Positions 9,272 through 15,392 of a stretch of 21,534 nt of DNA are shown piece by piece. Position 1 is the first letter of the stretch; each line of letters starts with the position of its first letter. A program made the position numbers and the translations under genes. This DNA is from CAYWHE01 sp964458125 (GTDB lineage: Bacteria > Bacteroidota > Bacteroidia > AKYH767-A > OLB10), in NCBI GenBank assembly GCA_964458125.1, contig CAYWHE010000049.1, positions 1 to 21,534 on the forward strand. The letters run 5' to 3'. The notes under the pieces were generated by a model. The model searched no databases. It had not been told where the DNA came from and was given only the letters and a program-made list of their open reading frames with translations.

Positions 9272-9306
9272 AAATAAAAAAAGCGCTGATTTTACCCGGC
9301 GCTTTT
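9272..9306 (-). terminator. Rho-independent terminator of atpD-atpC
   Basis: An 8-bp perfect stem (AAAAGCGC at 9279-9286 pairing with GCGCTTTT at 9299-9306, 12-base loop) lies just past the atpC stop. Read on the minus strand it ends GCGCTTTTTTTATTT, a classic hairpin plus U-tract. On the plus strand a shorter TTTT follows, so it may also stop read-through from smc. Confidence 0.8.
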
Positions 9307-9324
9307 CTATTCTAACAGCTGAAA

Positions 9325-9558
9325 TTATTCTGCCAGTACAATCACTTTATTTTTCAATACCTCAATCACTCCGCCCAGGACATCAAAAGTTTTCTCACCC
9401 TCCGTTGATTTTATTTTTACCTGTCCACGCTGAAGGGTGGAGATGATGGGTGCATGATTATTCAGCACCTGGAAACGTCCGTCAGTTCCGGGAACGGAAA
9501 CAGAGGTAACCTCTCCTGAAAATATTCTTTTATCGGGTGTAATGATTTCTAAATGCAT
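9325..9558 (-). CDS. atpC: ATP synthase F1 subunit epsilon (short form)
   Basis: This 77-residue subunit is part of the central stalk of F1Fo ATP synthase. It matches only the N-terminal beta-sandwich domain of epsilon: MHLEIITPDKRIFSGEV at the start, VPGTDGRFQVLNNHAPII at about 22-39, and GGVIEVLKNKV near the end. The C-terminal two-helix domain of longer (about 135-residue) epsilon subunits, which inhibits ATP hydrolysis, is absent. Short epsilons are usual in Bacteroidota, so this is not a truncation by mutation. The start is 11 bases after the atpD stop, and a terminator follows, making it the last gene of an atpD-atpC operon. Confidence 0.95.
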   Translation of the reverse strand: MHLEIITPDKRIFSGEVTSVSVPGTDGRFQVLNNHAPIISTLQRGQVKIKSTEGEKTFDVLGGVIEVLKNKVIVLAE

Positions 9559-9569
9559 CGGGGATGGGA

Positions 9570-11075
9570 TTAATTGGATTCGGCAAGCAGCTTCTTTCCT
9601 TTTTCAATGGCATCTTCAATGGTTCCCACCAGGTTAAATGCGGCTTCAGGATACTCATCCACCTCACCGGCCAGGATCATTTTAAAACCTTTGATGGTTT
9701 CTTCTATCGGAACCAGTACTCCTTTCAACCCTGTAAACTGCTCGGCTACATGGAAGGGCTGCGATAGGAACCGCTGAACACGTCTGGCGCGGTGCACAAC
9801 CAGTTTGTCCTCATCGCTCAGTTCATCCATACCCAGGATGGCAATGATATCCTGAAGTTCTTTATAGCGCTGGAGGATTTCCTTCACCGCCTGTGCCGTA
9901 TTGTAGTGATCTTCGCCCAATACTGCGGCTGAAAGAATACGGGAAGTAGAATCCAGCGGATCCACAGCCGGGTAAATACCCAGTTCGGCAATTTTCCTGC
10001 TCAACACCGTGGTGGCATCCAGGTGGGCAAAGGTTGTTGCCGGTGCAGGATCAGTCAGGTCATCCGCGGGTACATAAACGGCCTGTACGGAGGTAATGGA
10101 ACCTCGTTTAGTTGAGGTGATTCGTTCCTGCATCAGGCCCATTTCAGTGGCCAGTGTAGGTTGATAACCAACCGCCGAAGGCATCCGTCCCAGCAAGGCC
10201 GATACTTCTGATCCTGCCTGGGTGAAACGGAAAATGTTATCAATAAAGAAAAGAATATCCCTGCCTCCTGATTTTTCATCCCCGTCACGAAAGTGTTCCG
10301 CCACGGTAAGTCCAGAAAGCGCCACGCGGGCACGGGCTCCGGGAGGCTCGTTCATTTGTCCGAAAACCAGTGTGGCTTTGGATTCCCTGAGTTTATCATA
10401 ATCAATATTGGAAAGATCCCATCCTCCGGACTCCATAGAATGCTTAAAAGCATCTCCGTAACTGATGACACCTGATTCAAGGAACTCGCGGAGCAGATCG
10501 TTACCTTCGCGGGTGCGCTCCCCTACTCCGGCAAATACGGAAAGCCCGGCATAGGCTTTGGCAATGTTATTCACCAATTCCATGATCAATACCGTTTTAC
10601 CAACACCGGCACCACCGAACAAACCGATTTTACCCCCCTTGGCATATGGCTCCAGCAGGTCGATGACCTTGATCCCGGTAAAGAGTACTTCGGTTTCAGT
10701 TGAAAGATCTTCAAATTTTGGGGCCTCCCGGTGAATCGGCATTCCGTTTTCATTGGAAACTTTACCGATACCGTCAATGGCTTCACCAATCACATTGAAA
10801 AGCCTTCCTTTGATGGCCTCCCCGATGGGCATTTTAATCGCCGAACCGGTTGCCACAACGTCCATTCCCCTGACAAGCCCGTCGGTAGAATCCATAGCAA
10901 TGGCCCGTACGGTATCCTCACCAATGTGCTGCTGGCATTCAAGAACCAGTTTATGACCGCCTTCGCGTGATATTTCCAGTGCATCCAAAATGTTGGGGAG
11001 TTTTGCATTCGCCTGGTCGAAACTGACATCAACGACCGGACCGATAACCTGTACTATTTTACCGATATTTGCCAT
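9570..11075 (-). CDS. atpD: ATP synthase F1 subunit beta
   Basis: This is the 501-residue catalytic beta subunit of F1Fo ATP synthase, which makes ATP from ADP and Pi using ion flow through Fo. The N-terminal beta-barrel starts MANIGKIVQVIGPVVDVSF. Walker A is GGAGVGKT at 154-161, and the catalytic Glu-Arg segment GERTRE is at 185-190. Walker B/FFIDNIFRFTQ lies at about 276-287. The DELSDEDK motif that couples to gamma is at 417-424. All key residues are present and the length is normal. atpC follows by 11 bases. The other atp genes (A, B, E, F, G, H) are not nearby, consistent with the split arrangement common in this phylum. Confidence 0.98.
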   Translation of the reverse strand: MANIGKIVQVIGPVVDVSFDQANAKLPNILDALEISREGGHKLVLECQQHIGEDTVRAIAMDSTDGLVRGMDVVATGSAIKMPIGEAIKGRLFNVIGEAIDGIGKVSNENGMPIHREAPKFEDLSTETEVLFTGIKVIDLLEPYAKGGKIGLFGGAGVGKTVLIMELVNNIAKAYAGLSVFAGVGERTREGNDLLREFLESGVISYGDAFKHSMESGGWDLSNIDYDKLRESKATLVFGQMNEPPGARARVALSGLTVAEHFRDGDEKSGGRDILFFIDNIFRFTQAGSEVSALLGRMPSAVGYQPTLATEMGLMQERITSTKRGSITSVQAVYVPADDLTDPAPATTFAHLDATTVLSRKIAELGIYPAVDPLDSTSRILSAAVLGEDHYNTAQAVKEILQRYKELQDIIAILGMDELSDEDKLVVHRARRVQRFLSQPFHVAEQFTGLKGVLVPIEETIKGFKMILAGEVDEYPEAAFNLVGTIEDAIEKGKKLLAESN

Positions 11076-11111
11076 GATTGAATTACAATATGATTTTTTA
11101 TTTTACGGGCG

Positions 11112-11142
11112 CGAAAGTAGTACATTTTCCTTAATTCCGAAA
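11112..11142 (-). promoter_or_regulatory. Probable promoter of atpD-atpC
   Basis: On the minus strand, TTTC (11139-11142), a 19-base spacer, and TACTTTCG (11112-11119) fit the Bacteroidota TTTG/TAnnTTTG pattern with one mismatch in each box. The predicted leader before the atpD ATG at 11075 is about 30 bases. Confidence 0.5.
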
Positions 11143-11297
11143 GGAATCCTCAAATAAGATTTTTTACCCGCCAGGCTTTTCCGGAAGGAAAAATATGTGC
11201 TATTGGTTATTTCAGCTGAGATCCAGGTTCCAGGTCTTTTTTTTCCGGGTTTTTCAAAAAACCCTCCTGAAAATCGGTTCAAGCTGAAAAATATAAT

Positions 11298-11305
11298 GAT
11301 ATTTG
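11298..11305 (+). promoter_or_regulatory. Weak -7-like box upstream of the GGGP synthase gene
   Basis: GATATTTG followed by C is one base off TAnnTTTG and lies 36 bases before the ATG at 11342. No clear -33 box is seen. The rest of the 11076-11297 gap holds the atpD promoter and an AT-rich inverted repeat (GGGTTTTT at 11247-11254 with AAAAACCC at 11257-11264) that lacks a U-tract. I see no gene there. Confidence 0.3.
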
Positions 11306-11341
11306 CCGCTTCAATAACAGGTTCGTATCTTGGTTGAGATT

Positions 11342-12085
11342 ATGGGAAAGGTATATCAGTATATTCTGGATAAGAAAAAAGCCGGAAAGAAGCTTTTTGC
11401 CATTCTGGTGGATCCGGATAAACTTTCCGTCAAACAGGCCGGTGAACTTGCAGCCCGTTCAGCCGGGGACGGGGCCGACCTCCTGTTTGTCGGCGGAAGC
11501 CTGCTGACGAATGGCAGCCTGCATCATTGCCTGGAAGCCATCAGGAAAAATTCACCCCTTCCGGTTATTTTATTTCCCGGCAACACCCTGCAAATTGATC
11601 CCCAGGCTGATGCTATCCTGTTTCTTTCCCTCATTTCCGGCCGGAACCCGGACCTGCTGATCGGCAAACATGTGATTTCGGCACCGCTTATACAGGAAAA
11701 AAAATTAGAAGCTATCCCAACCGGATATATGCTAATTGAAAGCGGAAACACAACGGCAGTGCTATATATGAGTAATACCCTGCCAATCCCGTCGGGCAAA
11801 CCTGATATTGCGGCCAGTACTGCTCTTGCGGGAGAAATGCTGGGTTTGAAAATGATTTTCATGGATGCCGGCAGTGGGGCTCAGTTTCCCGTAAGTGAAA
11901 AAATGATCCGTGCCGTCAGGGAAAAAACGACCGTTCCGCTGATTATCGGCGGAGGCATCACAACACCGGAAAAGGCCGCTCTAAACTGCAAGGCCGGAGC
12001 CGATATTATTGTGGCCGGAAATTCCATCGAAAAGGATCAGTCCCTGATCCGCTTATTGGCCGATGCCATACACCAGGCCGTTTAA
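11342..12085 (+). CDS. Geranylgeranylglyceryl/heptaprenylglyceryl phosphate synthase family protein
   Basis: This 247-residue TIM-barrel prenyltransferase belongs to the GGGPS/PcrB family. Members join sn-glycerol-1-phosphate to a polyprenyl diphosphate, the first step of archaeal-type ether lipids. Visible family signatures are ILVDPDK (21-27), LLFVGGS (47-53), FPGNT (78-82), GYMLIESG (128-135), MDAGSGA (174-180), IIGGGI (201-206) and IIVAGNSIE (222-230). These cover the phosphate-binding loops and the G1P site. I prefer the ATG at 11342 because family members begin just before the YQ-I segment; a TTG 12 bases upstream (11330) is also in frame. Bacteroidota homologues are known, but the prenyl chain length and physiological product here cannot be read from sequence. 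The stop overlaps the stop of the convergent AraC gene by 4 bases. Confidence 0.93.
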   Translation: MGKVYQYILDKKKAGKKLFAILVDPDKLSVKQAGELAARSAGDGADLLFVGGSLLTNGSLHHCLEAIRKNSPLPVILFPGNTLQIDPQADAILFLSLISGRNPDLLIGKHVISAPLIQEKKLEAIPTGYMLIESGNTTAVLYMSNTLPIPSGKPDIAASTALAGEMLGLKMIFMDAGSGAQFPVSEKMIRAVREKTTVPLIIGGGITTPEKAALNCKAGADIIVAGNSIEKDQSLIRLLADAIHQAV

Positions 12086-13071
12086 CTGACCATATTTTCA
12101 TACCGCCTGAGTTGGTTGGCATTGACATTAAATTTCAGTTTGAACCGTCTGCTGAAATAGGCCGGATCCTTAAACCCGACCTGGTGCGCTATTTCCTGGA
12201 CACTGTCGCGGGTACTGCGCAGCAGGTAATGCGCTTTTTCAAGTCTTTGATTTTCAATATAATCCTGTAAATTGGTTCTGGTCATGGACTTAAAAAACTG
12301 CCCCACATAATCCTTTGAAACATAAGCCAGGGAAGCAATCATCTCGTTTGAAAGGTCTTTTTCAAGGTTTTCCTGAATATGCCTGATGATATTAACCAGC
12401 CTCCTGTCAAGGAGGAAATTTAACTTCTCAATATTCCTGTGAAATTCAGAATTGGCATGAATGTGACGGCAAATGTGTATGGTCAGTTCACGGGTAAGGT
12501 TCTCGATCAGGCTGAGACGGCCAATTTTGTTAAGTTCATCCTCCAGGATGATATTCCGCATCAGATAACTCATCTCTTCATCATAGGGAATGAAAATACA
12601 AGGTAGTTCAAGGATGTTGAAAAATGGAATGGCCCCGTAAATCAAGACATCAAAACCAACAATGGAAAAAACATCCCTTCCTGGCGTTGCACCCTGTTGA
12701 ATACTGACGGGTTTTACATACTCTTCCCGTTCCTCACGGGTTGGAAAACCTTCACTGGTATAAGTCTTATAATCGGATGACTGACCATGCTTAAAATATA
12801 TAGCCTGGCCGGCCGGCATAAAATAAAAGGAATTTTCCTTTAATGGGGTATACGATTCACCGGCAAATAAATTTCCCGAATGATGCTGCACTAAAACGTC
12901 CCTTTGTTCAAAGGTTTTGTAAAGGCATGATGGCTTAATGACCTCCCTCAAACTCCCCTTGAAGTATCGTACCTGGAGGGAATCAATTATCCGGTCAAAA
13001 TTATTATCTGATTTCATCCGGGGAAAATATAGACTCATGGATTCATATACCATCAAAATTATCGATTCCAT
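12082..13071 (-). CDS. AraC-family transcriptional regulator
   Basis: This 329-residue regulator has an AraC-type DNA-binding domain of two helix-turn-helix motifs at about 220-325. The first is around LSNEMIASLAYVSKDYVGQFFK. The second is around DSVQEIAHQVGFKDPAYFSRRFK, with the hallmark GF-x-DPAYFSRRFK. The N-terminal about 200 residues look like a beta-rich, cupin-type sensing domain (FYFMPAGQAIYFKHG), but the ligand is unknown. The ATG at 13071 is the longest start; in-frame ATGs at 13053, 13038 and 13017 are alternatives, and MKSDNNFDRII (13017) looks a natural N-terminus. The gene is divergent from pnuC and convergent with the GGGP synthase gene. Control of pnuC is suggested only by position. 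Confidence 0.92.
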   Translation of the reverse strand: MESIILMVYESMSLYFPRMKSDNNFDRIIDSLQVRYFKGSLREVIKPSCLYKTFEQRDVLVQHHSGNLFAGESYTPLKENSFYFMPAGQAIYFKHGQSSDYKTYTSEGFPTREEREEYVKPVSIQQGATPGRDVFSIVGFDVLIYGAIPFFNILELPCIFIPYDEEMSYLMRNIILEDELNKIGRLSLIENLTRELTIHICRHIHANSEFHRNIEKLNFLLDRRLVNIIRHIQENLEKDLSNEMIASLAYVSKDYVGQFFKSMTRTNLQDYIENQRLEKAHYLLRSTRDSVQEIAHQVGFKDPAYFSRRFKLKFNVNANQLRRYENMVS

Positions 13072-13122
13072 GACATAAATCCGGTAAAATCATTTATTAT
13101 TACTGTTTGATTGACTTTTTTT

Positions 13123-13132
13123 ACAAATTTGT
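13123..13132. promoter_or_regulatory. Palindrome ACAAATTTGT between araC-type gene and pnuC
   Basis: This is a perfect 10-bp palindrome. It extends to TTACAAATTTGTGA with one mismatched pair and sits midway between the two divergent start codons. Its position fits an operator for the AraC-type protein, but the sequence is AT-rich and could occur by chance. Confidence 0.3.
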
Positions 13133-13137
13133 GACAG

Positions 13138-13167
13138 TTGAATAATGAGATCAACCGTGTATTCTTG
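13138..13167 (+). promoter_or_regulatory. Possible pnuC promoter
   Basis: TTG (13138-13140), a 19-base spacer and TATTCTTG (13160-13167) match the Bacteroidota promoter pattern with one mismatch in the -7 box. The leader before the ATG at 13185 would be only about 10 bases. Confidence 0.4.
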
Positions 13168-13184
13168 TATGGATATTGACTGGA

Positions 13185-13751
13185 ATGAAAACGCTTGAAA
13201 TAACCGGGTTTCTTTTTGGCATCGCCGGTGTCTTTCTCACCATCCGCAGGCAGATTTTTTGTTTTCCTGTAGGACTGGTCAATGTCAGCATTACGGCCTG
13301 GCTGGTGTTTCATCAACAGTTATATGCGGATGTTTTACAGCAGCTGGTTTATTTCATCCTGCTGGTTTACGGATGGGTGCAATGGGCAAAAGGCAATTCT
13401 ACCGCTGATCATACTGTTACAGCTTCCTCCCCGATAACCTTGATTTACCTCGGAATCCTGATCATGTTCAGTTCGGCCGCACTGGGTTACCTGTTAAGGA
13501 CTTATAGCAACGCCTCCTATCCATACCTGGACAGCACCGGAACAATCATTTGCTTTACTGCACAATGGCTGATTGCCGGAAAGAAAATCGAAAACTGGTA
13601 CCTCTGGGTGGTCGCCAACCTCATGTATATTATCCTTTACCTATTGAAGGACCTTCCCTGGTATTCCTTACTATCTGCTGTTTACCTCGTCATGGCAGTG
13701 TTTGGCTGGAGGGAATGGAAAAAACGAATGACTGGCTTGGCACATGATTAA
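13185..13751 (+). CDS. pnuC: Nicotinamide riboside transporter PnuC
   Basis: This is a 188-residue inner-membrane protein of about seven helices, the size usual for PnuC. PnuC facilitates uptake of nicotinamide riboside, which is trapped by phosphorylation inside the cell. Family features include the N-terminal EITGFLFGIAGVFLTIR, the YADVLQQLVYFILLVYGWVQW segment (about 48-68), and the C-terminal NWYLWVVANLMYIILY (about 140-155) with the W-x2-W-x2-A-N substrate-site pattern, ending VFGWREWKKR. The ATG at 13185 is preferred over an in-frame TTG at 13176. The last 8 bases overlap the start of the NadR-type kinase gene, implying translational coupling and a joint role in NAD salvage. Confidence 0.95.
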   Translation: MKTLEITGFLFGIAGVFLTIRRQIFCFPVGLVNVSITAWLVFHQQLYADVLQQLVYFILLVYGWVQWAKGNSTADHTVTASSPITLIYLGILIMFSSAALGYLLRTYSNASYPYLDSTGTIICFTAQWLIAGKKIENWYLWVVANLMYIILYLLKDLPWYSLLSAVYLVMAVFGWREWKKRMTGLAHD

Positions 13752-14274
13752 GCGAATTGCATTAATCGGACCCGAGTCGACCGGGAAAAGCACCCTGTGT
13801 AAAAAACTGGCGGGTTATTATCATACCCGGTGGGTGCCGGAATATGGAAGGATTTACATGGAGAACCGGAAGGGTTCCTATTCGCTGTCCGATATTGAAC
13901 ACATTGCAAACATGCAACAGATGCTGGAGCGGGCTGCTACAGCCTGGGCCGGCAATTTTTTGTTTTCAGACACGGAACTTATTTATTTAAAAATCTGGAG
14001 TGAAGATGTGTTTAAAACGGCTCCCGCATGGATCGAAGAACAAATCAGCAACAGGCCATACGACCTGTATTTACTGACCAGTCCGGATATTCCCTTTGTT
14101 CCCGATCCTGTCCGCGTGAATGAACACCGAAGGGACTACTTCTTTGAGTTGTACAGAAAAGAGCTGGACACCAGGGGACTATTATATGAAATTATTTCCG
14201 GTCCTGAAGAGGGGCGTTTTGAAATGGCTCTCAGCCATACCAGGTTTCATTTTGGTAAATCAGCGGACGAATAA
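13744..14274 (+). CDS. NadR-type ATPase, probable ribosylnicotinamide kinase
   Basis: This 176-residue P-loop kinase resembles the C-terminal nicotinamide riboside kinase domain of NadR. Walker A is GPESTGKST (9-17), followed by the family-typical VPEYGR (about 31-36) and SDTELIYLKIWSE (about 74-86). The stretch LLTSPDIPFVPDPVR-x5-R-R (about 110-130) holds the lid arginines. It lacks the N-terminal HTH and NMN adenylyltransferase domains of enterobacterial NadR, so it should only phosphorylate nicotinamide riboside to NMN. Its ATG lies inside the last codons of pnuC (8-base overlap). Transporter plus kinase is the well-known import-and-trap pair, which makes the assignment firm despite the broad AAA family. 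Confidence 0.92.
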   Translation: MIKRIALIGPESTGKSTLCKKLAGYYHTRWVPEYGRIYMENRKGSYSLSDIEHIANMQQMLERAATAWAGNFLFSDTELIYLKIWSEDVFKTAPAWIEEQISNRPYDLYLLTSPDIPFVPDPVRVNEHRRDYFFELYRKELDTRGLLYEIISGPEEGRFEMALSHTRFHFGKSADE

Positions 14275-14483
14275 CTCCCGGAATTACATATCCAATCAGA
14301 CAATCCTTGACGAAGTAATGATTTCACGCAAACCGCTGCATAAAAAATATCCGACCCAGGAAAAGAGTCCTGATCAGCAGGGAATTAATCCTCTCCACGA
14401 TCAATTGAAATTTCAGCAACCCGAAACCTCACCACCATTTATTCCCGGGGGGCCAAAAACGAGAATCTGTTTAAAAACCAATT
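14275..14483. other. Intergenic stretch without a recognisable gene
   Basis: Between the kinase stop and the convergent lipoprotein gene (276 bases in all, to 14550) I see no convincing gene, tRNA or terminator. The open frame that crosses it starts inside the kinase gene in another frame and has a composition unlike a folded protein. A 31-codon ATG frame at 14484-14579 runs into the lipoprotein gene antisense and is not supported. Confidence 0.5.
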
Positions 14484-14550
14484 ATGGCAGATAAAAAAAA
14501 CAACTCGCAGGCTATGCCGGAATTTTTCTTTGGAAGTCGCGCAGCTGGTT

Positions 14551-15231
14551 TTACTTATAAATTTCAACAATTTCATTGAGGGTTTGCGTACGCCTCGTAA
14601 AGGTGAATTTTGCACGGGTGAAAGTATTTACCGGTACGCCCTGCCATAAAACATAATTACCCTGCCCGTCTTTATAATTATAAACCGGCTGCACGGCATC
14701 AGTAAATTCCCAGGTCATGTGATCATCATCTGCAAAGGAAACATTTACCCCGATAAATTTATGATATACCGTTTGCTGAAGCCAGCTCACATCTACGCCT
14801 GCAAGGGTAAGCAGGTCGATCAATCCGCCTGCCAGTGCTGTTGCCTGCAACTTGGCTTCCACGGTAAAATGTTCCTGCACACCGGGATCTAAAAAAAACT
14901 CTCCGGTATTAAAACGGAAATTGGCATAATCAAACACCTGGTCAATTTTGGAAGAGATGTTCACCCATTTGCTGTCCCCATAAACGACATACATGAACAT
15001 GGGCCCGATGGTTCCCAGCATGCCGTTGTCGTCGGTCAGTTGCATGACGGTTACCGGGAAAGCCACTTTTTGCCGGATATCGTTCCCACTGTCATCCGTT
15101 GCGGTTGTCAGTTCCCAGTTGCCCTGCATGCGTGTTTTGGTGGCGGTTTCGGTTTTTTCACAACTGTTCAGCAGCAATACGGTTGTGATACAGAATAAAA
15201 ACAGGAAGGAGTTTTGTTTTAAATTTTTCAT
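14551..15231 (-). CDS. Lipocalin-like lipoprotein of unknown function
   Basis: This is a 226-residue protein with a lipoprotein signal peptide: basic MKNLKQN, a hydrophobic core, and lipobox LLNSC with the acylated Cys at 24. The following EKTETATK is charged, compatible with (but not a clear match to) surface-export signals of Bacteroidota lipoproteins. The mature part starts MQGNWELTTATDDSGNDI (about 35-52), the W-containing opening of Bacteroidota lipocalin-like proteins. It is predicted to be beta-rich, with W/F residues throughout and TFTRAKFTFTRR near the end. I do not recognise a specific family or ligand. The gene stands alone and converges with the pnuC-kinase operon. Confidence 0.85.
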   Translation of the reverse strand: MKNLKQNSFLFLFCITTVLLLNSCEKTETATKTRMQGNWELTTATDDSGNDIRQKVAFPVTVMQLTDDNGMLGTIGPMFMYVVYGDSKWVNISSKIDQVFDYANFRFNTGEFFLDPGVQEHFTVEAKLQATALAGGLIDLLTLAGVDVSWLQQTVYHKFIGVNVSFADDDHMTWEFTDAVQPVYNYKDGQGNYVLWQGVPVNTFTRAKFTFTRRTQTLNEIVEIYK

Positions 15232-15265
15232 TTTTCAGTCTTTATTGGTTGAGCCGCGCTGCCTG

Positions 15266-15297
15266 GCAAAAATGATGCCTGAGTGCCGGCATTCATT
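15266..15297 (-). terminator. Possible terminator after the alanine-dehydrogenase gene
   Basis: On the minus strand AATGAATGCC (15288-15297) pairs, with one bulged base, with GGCATCATT (15271-15279). The loop is 8 bases and a short T-run follows. It lies about 95 bases past the stop of the dehydrogenase gene. The same T-run (CATTTTTG) is one mismatch from a -7 box and could instead serve the lipoprotein gene. Confidence 0.35.
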
Positions 15298-15360
15298 TGC
15301 ACTTCATAAGTGAACCATTTCGCGGCAGGCAGCAGGGCATCTTTGTATATTATTTAATTG

Positions 15361-15389
15361 TTTCAGGTGGCTTGGAATTAAACCTGAAA
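15361..15389. repeat. 8-bp inverted repeat downstream of the dehydrogenase gene
   Basis: TTTCAGGT (15361-15368) and ACCTGAAA (15382-15389) form a perfect stem with a 13-base loop immediately after the stop codon at 15393. There is no U-tract on the minus strand, so it is not a standard terminator. It may stabilise the mRNA 3' end. Confidence 0.4.
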
Positions 15390-15392
15390 AAA

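Noticed and set aside
11247..11264. AT-rich inverted repeat GGGTTTTT/AAAAACCC as a terminator
   Set aside because: No gene ends just before it on either strand, and no U-tract follows the stem. The T-run lies on the wrong side for the plus strand.
14484..14579. A small ATG frame of 31 codons after the kinase gene
   Set aside because: It overlaps the end of the lipoprotein gene in antisense, has no promoter or ribosome site, and shows no recognisable sequence.
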